NCBI GenBank assembly: GCA_963819715.1
Contig: CAWFXE010000001.1
Location: forward strand, 248,001 to 312,000
Direction: 5' to 3'
DNA from: DASUPK01 sp963819715
Lineage (GTDB): Bacteria; Actinomycetota; Thermoleophilia; Solirubrobacterales; 70-9
DNA length: 64,000 nucleotides
The notes under the pieces are model-generated. The model worked only from the letters and a program-made list of their open reading frames with translations, did not search any database and was not told the DNA's origin. A program made the position numbers and the translations under genes. Below, one piece after another: positions 33,368-42,064 of this stretch; within the stretch, counting starts at the first letter, position 1, and each line of letters starts with the position of its first letter.

Positions 33368-34336
33368 CTACGGGCTGATCGCCGTGGCGACGGAGGTCCG
33401 CCCCGCCAGCTTCTTGGCCTTGATCCTGAACCTGACGCGGCCCTTGTGGATCCGCGACAGGTTGACGACCGAATAGCTGGCACCCCGGGTCTGCTTGGCC
33501 TTGATGCGCCGCCCGTGCTTCTTGGCGCTCTGGGCGATCGCCGACGCGCGGCCGCCGTGCCCCTGGGTGAACCCGAAGACCTTGATCCTCGAGCCCGGAT
33601 CCCAGCTCACGACGAGCTGGGCCGTGTTGCCGTCGGGCCTGAACGACAGACCCTTGACCTGACCGACCCTCTTCAGGGTCTTGTTGATCTGGATCGGATC
33701 GGGCTCGCAGTTGATCCGCGCGTTGATGATCGCCGCCACCGTCCGCAGCTGTGCCGTGTTGGTGACGTTGAAGGGCGCTGGACCGCCCGTGTCGGTCGCG
33801 ATCTGAGTCAGCACCGTCGGATCGACGCTACCGAAGCCGACCACGTATGTCTTGATGTTCGGGACCTTCCAGACGTTGGGATCCGGGTCGAAGTTCGGAG
33901 CACCGTCGCTGAGGAAGATCCGGGCATTTGCGGTCGGATTCTGAGAGTTCGCGACGGTGAAGCCCTGCTCGTAGTCAGTTCCGCCGTTGTCCGCCTGAAC
34001 GGCGTTCAACGCCGCCTTGATCGTGCCGAGGTTCGGCCCGATCGGGTTCGCGAGGAACAGCGGTACGGCATCGCTTCCGAACTCCACCCCGCCCATGCTC
34101 TTGTCCGGGTTCAGGGTCGCGAGGATGTTGACCATGTCGACGCGGAAGCGCTGGTCGTCCGTGAGTGACATCGAGCCGGAGTCGTCGATGATCGCCTCGA
34201 GGTTGTTGGCGACGGTGCAGTTGGGCAACGGCGCGGCACCGGCCGAACCAGCCCCGCCACCTACAGCAAGCACCGCAAGCAAACCAACAAGCGATGCGGT
34301 GCCAACCAGGGCCTTGAGCTTTGAATCGAGGTGCAT
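33368..34336 (-). CDS. Secreted vWA-domain protein 2
   Basis: 322 residues with a signal peptide (LVGTASLVGLLAVLAVGGGAG). The MIDAS motif reads IDDSGSMSLTD, with NGGTDYEQGF and ARIFLSDGAPNF. The overall plan equals that of the vWA gene downstream (33163-32090): vWA domain, then a beta-type domain (VVSWDPGSRIKVFGF) and a basic C-terminal part. The two share the Asn/Asp-rich MIDAS neighbourhood, which points to a tandem duplication. 204 bases separate the pair. Confidence 0.85.
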   Translation of the reverse strand: MHLDSKLKALVGTASLVGLLAVLAVGGGAGSAGAAPLPNCTVANNLEAIIDDSGSMSLTDDQRFRVDMVNILATLNPDKSMGGVEFGSDAVPLFLANPIGPNLGTIKAALNAVQADNGGTDYEQGFTVANSQNPTANARIFLSDGAPNFDPDPNVWKVPNIKTYVVGFGSVDPTVLTQIATDTGGPAPFNVTNTAQLRTVAAIINARINCEPDPIQINKTLKRVGQVKGLSFRPDGNTAQLVVSWDPGSRIKVFGFTQGHGGRASAIAQSAKKHGRRIKAKQTRGASYSVVNLSRIHKGRVRFRIKAKKLAGRTSVATAISP

Positions 34337-34405
34337 GTCTCTTCCCCTTTACCGGTTATTGGATGCGTCAGGAACCTACTCCCATTAGCGGCGAAGCGGA
34401 AGGGG

Positions 34406-35860
34406 TTAGACGATCGTCCCGTGCCCCACGACGAGATCGCCGTCCATCAAGCAGGCCACCTGACCCGGCGCGACGCGATCCACGGGCTCCGACAGGGCGA
34501 CGACAGCCTCACTGGGGTCGCCGGTCACCTCGACACGGCACTCCCTTCTCGGCGCGTGGTAGCGCAGGCGCACCGAGTCGACTCGCTCGGGCTCTCGGTG
34601 GAGTCGGGTGCCGCGAATCCGGATACGGCTCGTGGACAGGCGGTCCCTGTCGCCGGCGATAACCCGGTTGGAGGCGGCGTCGGTAGCGAGCACGTAGAGC
34701 GGCTCGCCGCCGCCGACACCCAGCCCCCGCCGCTGGCCGACGGTGAAGTTGTGATGGCCGTCGTGGGCGCCGAGGCGGCGCCCGGCGGGGTCGACCACGT
34801 CCCCGGGCCGATCCTCGAGCCCGGCGTGGCGGCGCAGGAACTCGCGCTTGCCCTGGCCCGCGAGGAAGCAGAGGTCCTGACTCTCGGTGCGTCCGGCGAC
34901 CTCGAGCTCGGCTCGCGCGGCGAGCTGCCGCACGTCCGGCTTGGTCAGCTCGGCGAGTGGGAAGCGGAGGCGCGCCAGCGACTCCGGCGCCAGCGCGGAG
35001 AGCATGTAGGTCTGATCCTTCGCGTCGTCGGCGGCTCCGGCCAGCAGCGGCCCCGAACCGTCGTCGGCGATCCGAGCGTAGTGACCGGTGACGAGCTTCG
35101 CCGCACCGAGCCGGTCTGCGAGGGCGATCATCGCGTCGATGCGCAGATCGCCATTGCAGAGCACGCACGGGTTCGGTGTGCGGCCCTCCGCGTAGCCGCG
35201 CAGGAATGGTCCGACGACTCCGGCCCGGAACTCGCGCTCCAGGTCGAGCGTCAGGTGAGGAATGCAGAGCGAGTGGGCGACGCGGCGGGCGCCGAGCACG
35301 GCCTCCGGCGAGCAGCAGCTCTTCTCGCCGTCGGTGCGCTGGTCGGCCCAGAGCTTGAGAGTGACCGCGACGACGTCCCGCCCGGCATCGCGCTCCCGCA
35401 GGGCGGCGACTGCGGAGTCGACACCCCCGCTGAGGGCGACGAGGGCCCGCTCGCCGGCGGCTGGACGGTCGGCGAGTGGGCCACCGGAACCGGCGAGCGA
35501 TGAAAGGGCTCGATGGAGCGCGTCCGCTGCGAGCACGGCCCCGTGGCGATGGGTGGGAGCCAGGCCACCGAGCTCGACCTCGACCTCGTCCGGACCGATC
35601 CGCGCCGCATCGAGGACAGAGCCTCCCTCCGCGAGCTCGGCGACCGCCGCGGCCGCGGCGGCGCTGACGGCGCAGCCCTCGCGGTCGAAGCTGACCCGCT
35701 CGATCCGCCCATCTTCGACAAGCAGCGAGACGCGGACGAGGTCGCCGCAGGGAGCGCCACCGGCGGAGCCGCTGAAAGCCTTCGCAGGCGCGGGACCACG
35801 ACGGCTGTCGTCGGCCAGATAGGCCTCAAAGAGCTCCCAATCGCCGTGGGTCACTGGCAC
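34406..35860 (-). CDS. mnmA: tRNA-specific 2-thiouridylase MnmA with an N-terminal IscU/NifU-like domain
   Basis: 484 residues; ordinary MnmA has about 360. Residues 1-125 resemble an Fe-S scaffold: GAPCGDLVRV (Cys38, Asp40), REGCAVSA (Cys63) and RHGAVLAADAL (His106, with Gly107 where IscU has its third Cys). From about 135 the protein is MnmA: PP-loop SGGVDS (144-149), TPNPCVLCN (Cys233, Cys236) and ESQDLCFL (Cys332). MnmA thiolates U34 of Lys, Glu and Gln tRNAs. The three-Cys pattern fits Fe-S-dependent members (known family feature). The fused scaffold might deliver the cluster or sulphur in cis (inference). No desulfurase gene is nearby. Confidence 0.88.
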   Translation of the reverse strand: MPVTHGDWELFEAYLADDSRRGPAPAKAFSGSAGGAPCGDLVRVSLLVEDGRIERVSFDREGCAVSAAAAAAVAELAEGGSVLDAARIGPDEVEVELGGLAPTHRHGAVLAADALHRALSSLAGSGGPLADRPAAGERALVALSGGVDSAVAALRERDAGRDVVAVTLKLWADQRTDGEKSCCSPEAVLGARRVAHSLCIPHLTLDLEREFRAGVVGPFLRGYAEGRTPNPCVLCNGDLRIDAMIALADRLGAAKLVTGHYARIADDGSGPLLAGAADDAKDQTYMLSALAPESLARLRFPLAELTKPDVRQLAARAELEVAGRTESQDLCFLAGQGKREFLRRHAGLEDRPGDVVDPAGRRLGAHDGHHNFTVGQRRGLGVGGGEPLYVLATDAASNRVIAGDRDRLSTSRIRIRGTRLHREPERVDSVRLRYHAPRRECRVEVTGDPSEAVVALSEPVDRVAPGQVACLMDGDLVVGHGTIV

Positions 35861-36247
35861 GCGCTGAAGGGTAAGGCTGGACCTTGTGAAGGACGGCCCC
35901 GTAGACCCGTCGCGGCCTGGCGCCTAGGCGTTTCGGACTGAGTTATTCGTCGGAGCGATCATCGATTCGCGGGGTGCATCGAATATCCCGAAACCACTAC
36001 GCGACTTTCAGCAAGTCCTCCTGGTGAGGTCCTGCTGCGCCCCCTGCCTTCTCAGCTTCTCAGCCGGTCTTAGCGGCTCCAACCTGCCGTCTGCCGCCCC
36101 GGCTTGGTAACCCGTGTCGCATAGGTGGTGGTCTACCGAGGACCCCGAGGGATCTCCGGAAATCGACCCCCAAGCCAGTTGTGTTGGGTCAACGTAAGGA
36201 GCGGTTCGCGTACAGGCTCGGGCCTGACTGAAAACCCTAGCATCGGC
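35861..36247. other. 387-base gap with possible structured RNA
   Basis: No credible protein frame. The segment contains stable potential hairpins: CAGCA/TGCTG with inner CCTC/GAGG at about 36010-36038, and a long-range stem GGCTTGG/CCAAGCC (about 36100-36176). I looked for tmRNA, RNase P, SRP and common riboswitch signatures and found none. It could be a small RNA, the mnmA leader (minus strand) or simply a divergent intergenic region. Confidence 0.35.
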
Positions 36248-36601
36248 TCAGTGGGTGTCCGGCTCGTCTTCCAGGTACCAGGAGGAGATCAGCCCGTCGC
36301 GGATGCCGAGCTTGATCGCCACGCGCGAGCTATCGCCCACCTGCAGGCTGTGCCGCCAGACGTACTGGAGCTCGGCGTGGACGAGCACCCCCGCACCGGT
36401 CTCCTCGATCTCCTTCGGAACGTAGCGGCGGATCAGGTGGTCGAACTCCTTGCCGGCCCAGGCGACGGCCGCGTCCCGGCCGCGGTGCACCGTCCGCTCG
36501 GTCCGGATCTCGACATCTGGATGGACGAGCTCGCCCACCGCCGCCCCGTCGCACGCGCTGAGGGCGGCCAGGAACCGGCGAGCGAGCTCCTGGGAGGCCA
36601 G
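36248..36601 (-). CDS. SnoaL/NTF2-like protein with an apparent CTG start
   Basis: About 117 residues. The body from residue 22 (GELVHPDVEIRTERTVHRG) and the ending ISSWYLEDEPDTH are typical of the SnoaL-like cone fold. The family also needs an N-terminal helix, and ASQELARRFLAALSACD is in frame upstream, but an in-frame TAA (the stop of the preceding gene) lies immediately before it. The only codon at the right place is CTG at 36601, directly after that TAA. Otherwise GTG at 36538 would give a protein without the helix. Function unknown. Confidence 0.7.
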   Translation of the reverse strand: MASQELARRFLAALSACDGAAVGELVHPDVEIRTERTVHRGRDAAVAWAGKEFDHLIRRYVPKEIEETGAGVLVHAELQYVWRHSLQVGDSSRVAIKLGIRDGLISSWYLEDEPDTH

Positions 36602-37618
36602 TTACTTACCGCGCAGGCTTTCGGTCAGGCGCCGCGGCTGCTCGCCGAGGCTGGCCTCCCGGAGAAAGCTGATGGCGATTGCGCCCACGCCGAACACGAT
36701 CAGGACCCAGGGCCAGACGCCGAGCTTGAACGGATGCGGCGGGGTGGAATTGAGGTCGAAGCCGGCGATGACCAGGAAGAGCACCAGCCCGATCGCCCCG
36801 ATGTAGACCGGTCCCCTGACTCCAATCTGCGCGCCGACGGCGACCAGCCCGAGCGAGACGAGCAGCAGCATGATGTCCCAGGCGTTGGTGGTCTCAATCG
36901 GCGGAGTGCCACCGACCGGGTTGAGGTTGCCGAGCGCCGTGATGCCCAGGGCGCACCCGATCACCGCCGCGATGCCCGCCCCGGTTAGGAGCTCCGAGGC
37001 CTTCCACAGCCCCAGGTTGCCGGGCGGAGTCGTCGCGGTGGATGCCGCCTCATCGCCGCCGGGGTTGTTGCGCCACATGTAGAGGCCACCCGCCAGCAGG
37101 CCGAGGGCGAGCAGGCCGAGAAGCCCCCGATACACGCCCCAATGGGCGCCGATGCCGTTGGAGAGGAGCTTGTCCCAGAGCGCCGACCAGGAAACGATCA
37201 GGAGGATCGATCCGAAGAGGAGCTGCACCCTGACGCCGATCACCACGCCCGCGTAGAAGGCGAGCCCCGCGGTCACCAGGGAGACCCAGAACAGGTTCAA
37301 CTGGGCGTTGGGGTTGCCGCCGATCACATCCACCAGCTGCACCAGCGCGAGGAACACGAAGATCAACCCGAAGACGCTGTAGACGAGCTGCCACGGACGC
37401 AGCCCCCCGGTGTGGGGCCTGGTCAGCACCGAGCCGTAGAGCACGACCGCCGGGATGGCGAGGACCAGGAAGATCGGGAACTCCGCCCACTGATCCGGAT
37501 TGACGGTCAGGAACGGGCCCTTCCGGATGTAGATCATCAGCGCGCCGAGACCGAAGAGCAGGCCTCCGATCTTGCGCAGCGCATCGCGTGTGTCATCGGG
37601 CTTGAGGAGATCGTTCAT
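36602..37618 (-). CDS. Polytopic membrane protein, unknown
   Basis: 338 residues with about nine hydrophobic segments and a short Thr/Pro-rich loop near the middle (ASTATTPPGN). I do not recognise a family signature. It is followed without a gap by the SnoaL-like gene and preceded at 46 bases by the NagZ-like gene transcribed in the same direction toward the left. It probably belongs to an operon with nagZ and aspS only if read-through occurs. Confidence 0.75.
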   Translation of the reverse strand: MNDLLKPDDTRDALRKIGGLLFGLGALMIYIRKGPFLTVNPDQWAEFPIFLVLAIPAVVLYGSVLTRPHTGGLRPWQLVYSVFGLIFVFLALVQLVDVIGGNPNAQLNLFWVSLVTAGLAFYAGVVIGVRVQLLFGSILLIVSWSALWDKLLSNGIGAHWGVYRGLLGLLALGLLAGGLYMWRNNPGGDEAASTATTPPGNLGLWKASELLTGAGIAAVIGCALGITALGNLNPVGGTPPIETTNAWDIMLLLVSLGLVAVGAQIGVRGPVYIGAIGLVLFLVIAGFDLNSTPPHPFKLGVWPWVLIVFGVGAIAISFLREASLGEQPRRLTESLRGK

Positions 37619-37664
37619 CGGTCTCGTTTACCTCCGAGTTTGGACGGGGACTGGCGGCCGGACC

Positions 37665-38996
37665 CTACCCAGTGCGGCTGTCCTTCAATTGCGTGATCCG
37701 GTCGTACGCCGACTGCACCACCGAGCGGTCGAGCTGCCCGCTCTTCACGTCCTTGACGAGCTGCCCGAAGGCGTCGGCCGACGAGTTCGTGTGGCTCGCG
37801 TAAAGGAGAAGGTCGACCCCAGCCTTGAGCGCGCCCGCGCCCGCTACGGCCGGCGGGACGGTGCCCCCGATCGCCTGTCCCTCGAGGTCGTCGGTGATCA
37901 CCACGCCCTCGTAGCCGATCTGGCCGCGGAGGAGTCCCTGAACGATCGTCGGGGAGAGCGCCGCCGGCTTCTTGGCCCCGAGCGTCGGGTAGCTCGCGGA
38001 CGACACCATCATCATCCCGACACCCGCGTCCGAAGCCGCCTTGAAGGGCACGAGGTCGTTCTGGACCTCCTGGGTGGTCGCGGCGATGGTGACCGCATTG
38101 TCATCGGTGTTGACGGTGGCGTAGCCGAGTCCCGGGAAGTGCTTGGCCGTGGCGATCGACCCGCCGTCCTGGAGACCCTGCGCGAAGGCGACGCCGACGT
38201 TCGCCACGGTCTCGGGATCCGAGCCGAAGGTGCGGCTCTTGATCGTGTCCGCCGTGTTCTGGTGGGAGACGTCGAGCACCGGAGCCAGGTCGACGTTGAC
38301 GCCGAGGCCTTTCAGGAAGGAGCCGGTCTGCCGGCCCTGGTCCTTGGCCCGATCCGCGTCCCCGCTTTGGCCGAGCTGCGCGGGCGGAATCGTCGGCGGC
38401 CCGTCCTTGAGGCGCTTCACGTCGCCGCCCTCCTGGTCGACCATCACCAGCAGCGGCGGGTTGTGGCCGGCGCTCGCCGCCTGCTGGAGTTGCTGGACGT
38501 CCGCCTTCAGCTGCCCGGCGTCGGATTCGAACGCGATCACGCCTCCCACCTGGCCCTTGCGGACGCGCTTGATGAGCGCCTGATCGGGGCCCTTCGCACT
38601 GAGCTTGGCGACGACCGTCTGGCCGACGAGGCGCTTCAGCGGGATCGGCTCCTCGCTGCTGCCGCCTCCGCTCGTGATCAGGACGATCAGCAGGATGATC
38701 ACCGCCACCACGGCCCCGCCGATCATGAAGTCCTGGCGGCGGCGAACGCGGGCGGGCAGGTCCCGGCGGCGGGCTCGGCGTCCCGGGGGCGGCCGCCGGC
38801 CGCTGCGCTCGAATTCCCCCGTGTCGCCGCGGGCTATCCGGCGGCGCTCGGCGGTGTCGGGCCGGTCGCGCTCGCCGGTGCCGGGACGCTCGCCCTCGCG
38901 GGTCCCCGGCTCAGGGTCTGGGCGGGACGGCCGCGCCGGCGCGTCTGTCCACTCGAACAGATCGTCGCCGTCGGGAGGAGGCCGCCGCCCTTCCAT
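37665..38996 (-). CDS. Glycoside hydrolase family 3 beta-N-acetylhexosaminidase (NagZ-like), membrane-anchored
   Basis: 443 residues. A disordered, charged N-terminal cytoplasmic segment (1-90), one membrane anchor (FMIGGAVVAVIILLIVLIT), and a GH3 TIM barrel outside. Motifs: VMVDQEGGDVKRL, IATAKHFPGLG and the nucleophile Asp in VVITDDLEGQAI. It likely releases GlcNAc from muropeptides or glycans at the cell surface. The ATG at 38996 is 2 bases after the aspS stop. A longer frame running into aspS is not real. Confidence 0.9.
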   Translation of the reverse strand: MEGRRPPPDGDDLFEWTDAPARPSRPDPEPGTREGERPGTGERDRPDTAERRRIARGDTGEFERSGRRPPPGRRARRRDLPARVRRRQDFMIGGAVVAVIILLIVLITSGGGSSEEPIPLKRLVGQTVVAKLSAKGPDQALIKRVRKGQVGGVIAFESDAGQLKADVQQLQQAASAGHNPPLLVMVDQEGGDVKRLKDGPPTIPPAQLGQSGDADRAKDQGRQTGSFLKGLGVNVDLAPVLDVSHQNTADTIKSRTFGSDPETVANVGVAFAQGLQDGGSIATAKHFPGLGYATVNTDDNAVTIAATTQEVQNDLVPFKAASDAGVGMMMVSSASYPTLGAKKPAALSPTIVQGLLRGQIGYEGVVITDDLEGQAIGGTVPPAVAGAGALKAGVDLLLYASHTNSSADAFGQLVKDVKSGQLDRSVVQSAYDRITQLKDSRTG

Positions 38997-38998
38997 CT

Positions 38999-40792
38999 CT
39001 AGCCCTTTCCGCCCCCGCCTCTGAGTGAGATCCCGAGGTCGCGGAGCTGCCGCTCGTCGACCGGGGCGGGAGCGCCGGTCAGCGGATCGCCGCCCGAGGC
39101 GGTCTTCGGGAAGGCGATCACATCGCGTATCGACTCGGTGCCGTACGCCAGCGCGACGATCCGGTCGAGTCCGTAGGCAATGCCGCCGTGGGGCGGCGCG
39201 CCGTAGCGCAGCGCGTCGAGCAGGAAGCCGAAGCGCTCCTCGGCCTGCTGCTCGTCGATTCCGATCGCTTCGAACACCTCTCGCTGCACCTTTGGGTCGC
39301 TGATACGGATCGAGCCCCCACCAATTTCCCATCCGTTCCAGACGACGTCGTAGGCCTTGGCCCTGGCGGCGCCCGGATCGGCCGGATCGAACGGGCCATC
39401 GGGCGAGGTGAAGGGGTGGTTGTGCGGGTCCCAGCGCTCCTCATCGTGCGCCCAGCCGAGCAGGGGCCAGTCGACGATCCAGGCCAATTCGTTCGCCTCC
39501 GGATCGATCAGGCCCAGCCTCTCGCCCAGGCGGCGGCGGAGCTCGCCGAGGACCTCGGCGGAGAGGAGCGGCTGATCGGCGACGAGCAGGACCACGTCTC
39601 CCTCCTTCCCGCCAAGCGCCTCGTTAGCCGCCTTGATCTCGTCGTCGGACAGGAACTTGGCGACCGGCGAGCGCCAGCCGTCGGCCTCCACCACCGCCCA
39701 GACGAGGCCCTTCGCGCCGAGCTCGGTCGCTTCGGAGACGAGCCCGTCGAGGTCGGCCCGCGACATCTCGTGCCTGCCGGCGTTCAGCCCGCGAACGAGA
39801 GCGCCGCTCTCGATGGCCTGGCGGAAGGCGTTGAACTCCGAGCCGCGGAAGACCTCGGTGAGGTCCTCCAGCTCCAGGCCGAAGCGGAGGTCCGGCTTGT
39901 CAGAGCCGTAGCGGGCGATCGCCTCGTCGTAGGGAATCCGGTGCATCGGCAGCTTCACCTCGACGCCGCAGACGGCCAGCACGTGCGCCAGCAGGCGCTC
40001 GTTCAGATCGATCACATCGTCGGTGTCGACGAAGGACATCTCGATGTCCAGCTGCGTGAAGTCGGGTTGCCTGTCAGCGCGCAGATCCTCATCCCTGAAA
40101 CAGCGCGCGATCTGAAAATACCGCTCGAAGCCGCCGATCATGAGAAGTTGCTTGAAGAGCTGCGGGGACTGCGGGAGCGCATAGAAGTTGCCCCGCTGGA
40201 GCCGGCTGGGCACGAGGAAGTCGCGGGCGCCCTCCGGCGTCGACCTGGTCAGCACGGGCGTCTCGATCTCCAGGAAACCTTCGCCGGAAAGGAACTCGCG
40301 CATCGCGGCGGCGACCCGGTGGCGGAGCTCGATCGCGTGGCGCATCCGGTCCCGGCGCAGGTCGAGGTAGCGGTAACGCAGGCGGGTCTCCTCGCTGACC
40401 TCACCGGAGAAGGACTCGATCTCGAACGGCGGGGTGTCGGCGTCGGAGAGGAGCTGGGCGTCCGCCACCCGGATCTCCACCTCCCCGGTCGGAAGATCCT
40501 TGTTGACCGTCTCGGGCGAGCGCTTGACGACGGACCCGCTCGCGCTCAGCACGTCCTCTGACCGCAGCTCGTGACCGAGCTGGAAGGCCTCCCCAAGCTC
40601 GTCTGGATTGAGGACCAGCTGCACCAGGCCGGTGCGGTCGCGCAGGTCGATGAAGACGAGCCCTCCGTGGTCCCGGCGGCGATGGACCCAGCCGGCGACG
40701 CGCACCTCGGAGTCGACCCTGTCGGGCAGCACCTGGCCGCACCAGGTGTCGCGGTAGGAGTTGGCCCTCAGGGCCGGGAATCCCTCGGTCAT
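38999..40792 (-). CDS. aspS: Aspartyl-tRNA synthetase (bacterial type)
   Basis: 597 residues, the length of bacterial AspRS with the GAD insertion domain. The N-terminal anticodon-binding OB fold has VAGWVHRRRDHGGLVFIDLR. Class II motifs include FLEIETPVLTRSTPEGARDFL, the motif 2 region ARCFRDEDLRADRQPDFTQ, and motif 3 GIAYGLDRIVAL. Whether it is discriminating or also charges tRNA-Asn cannot be decided here. The start overlaps hisS by 4 bases (ATGA). Confidence 0.96.
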   Translation of the reverse strand: MTEGFPALRANSYRDTWCGQVLPDRVDSEVRVAGWVHRRRDHGGLVFIDLRDRTGLVQLVLNPDELGEAFQLGHELRSEDVLSASGSVVKRSPETVNKDLPTGEVEIRVADAQLLSDADTPPFEIESFSGEVSEETRLRYRYLDLRRDRMRHAIELRHRVAAAMREFLSGEGFLEIETPVLTRSTPEGARDFLVPSRLQRGNFYALPQSPQLFKQLLMIGGFERYFQIARCFRDEDLRADRQPDFTQLDIEMSFVDTDDVIDLNERLLAHVLAVCGVEVKLPMHRIPYDEAIARYGSDKPDLRFGLELEDLTEVFRGSEFNAFRQAIESGALVRGLNAGRHEMSRADLDGLVSEATELGAKGLVWAVVEADGWRSPVAKFLSDDEIKAANEALGGKEGDVVLLVADQPLLSAEVLGELRRRLGERLGLIDPEANELAWIVDWPLLGWAHDEERWDPHNHPFTSPDGPFDPADPGAARAKAYDVVWNGWEIGGGSIRISDPKVQREVFEAIGIDEQQAEERFGFLLDALRYGAPPHGGIAYGLDRIVALAYGTESIRDVIAFPKTASGGDPLTGAPAPVDERQLRDLGISLRGGGGKG

Positions 40793-42039
40793 GGCGCGGA
40801 GAGTGTCTCAACCAGCGTCGCGGGGTCGATCTCCCGCTCCTCGCCGGAGTCCATGTCGCGAAGCGTCGCCTTCGCGTCACCGCCGAGGATCAGCGCATAG
40901 CGGGCGCCGACCCGGTCGGCCTGCTTCATCTGGCCCTTGACCGCGCGACCGGCGAGGTCGAGGTCCGCCGGGATTCCGGCACGACGGAGCTCGGTCACCA
41001 GCGCCAGGGCGCGCTGCCTGCCGACCTCCTCCGCGACGATGAAGACGCGGTCTTCCTTCCCTCCAGCGGCGTCCTCCCCCTCCTGCTGCTCGAGGGCCAG
41101 TGCGATCCGGTCCACCCCGAGCGCCCAGCCACAGCCAGGCGTCGGCGGCCCCCCGAGCTGCTCGATCAACCCGTCGTAGCGGCCCCCGCCGCCGATCCCC
41201 GACTGTGCCCCGAGGCGCTCGCAGTCGAACTCGAAGAGCGTTCGGGTGTAGTAGTCGAGGCCGCGCACCAGGGTCGAATCGAGGTCGAAGGCGACCCCGT
41301 TGCAGTCGAGAAGAGCCTTGACCTGCTCGAAATGCTCGCCGTCAGCGGGGTCGAGGCTTTCGAGCAGCGTCGGGGCGTCCTCCATCACCTTCCGCGTGCC
41401 CTCGTGGTCCGCGTCGAAGGCACGCAGCGGATTGGCGTCGATCCTGCCGCGCACCTCCTCGGAGAGCTCGCCCTCGTGAGAGCGAAGGTATTCCCGCAAC
41501 CTGTCGAGATAGGCGGTGCGCGTCTCCGGCGAGCCGAGGCTCCCCAGCCGCAACCGGACTCCCTCCACCCCGAGCTCGCCGATGATGTCGCTTGCCAGCA
41601 GGATCAGCTCCGCGTCCACCATCGGCGAGTCCGAGCCGATCGACTCGGCGTTGACCTGGGTGAACTGGCGGTATCGGCCGGCCTGCGGGCGCTCGTGACG
41701 GAAGAAGGGGCCCTCGGTCCAGAGCTTCACGGGCTGCGCGCGCGTCTGCATGCCGTGCTCGAGGTAGGCCCGGCAGACCGAGGCGGTCGCCTCCGGGCGC
41801 AGCGTCAGCGAGCGCCCGCCCTGATCCTCGAAGGTGAACATCTGCTTCTGGACGATGTCCGTGGACTCGCCCACGCCGCGCGCGAACAGGTCGGTCTCCT
41901 CGAAGATCGGGGTGTCCATGCGGCCGAACCCGGCCGCCTCGAGTCGGCGCTGTGCGACCTCGACGATCCGCCGCCGGACCGGCTGCTGCTCCGGCAGGAC
42001 GTCGAACGTGCCGCGCGAGGCTTTGAACTTCTCCGGCAT
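40789..42039 (-). CDS. hisS: Histidyl-tRNA synthetase
   Basis: 416 residues. Class II motifs are seen: TLRPEATASVCRAYLEHG, GPFFRHERPQAGRYRQF (motif 2) and GCGWALGVDRIALALE (motif 3); GLDYYTRTLFEF is the His-specific loop. The C-terminal anticodon domain (about 330-416) begins FIVAEEVGRQRALAL. It pairs with aspS, as in most Actinobacteria. Confidence 0.96.
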   Translation of the reverse strand: MPEKFKASRGTFDVLPEQQPVRRRIVEVAQRRLEAAGFGRMDTPIFEETDLFARGVGESTDIVQKQMFTFEDQGGRSLTLRPEATASVCRAYLEHGMQTRAQPVKLWTEGPFFRHERPQAGRYRQFTQVNAESIGSDSPMVDAELILLASDIIGELGVEGVRLRLGSLGSPETRTAYLDRLREYLRSHEGELSEEVRGRIDANPLRAFDADHEGTRKVMEDAPTLLESLDPADGEHFEQVKALLDCNGVAFDLDSTLVRGLDYYTRTLFEFDCERLGAQSGIGGGGRYDGLIEQLGGPPTPGCGWALGVDRIALALEQQEGEDAAGGKEDRVFIVAEEVGRQRALALVTELRRAGIPADLDLAGRAVKGQMKQADRVGARYALILGGDAKATLRDMDSGEEREIDPATLVETLSAP

Positions 42040-42064
42040 GGAGCGAGCCTAGTCGGGTTCGCGG

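Noticed and set aside
35861..36247. tmRNA, RNase P RNA, SRP RNA or cobalamin/TPP riboswitch
   Set aside because: None of the expected conserved blocks (for example the tmRNA T arm and tag frame, or the RNase P P4 strands) was found on either strand.
37572..39002. 476-residue plus-strand frame opposite nagZ
   Set aside because: Antisense shadow in GC-rich sequence; GH3 motifs are on the minus strand.
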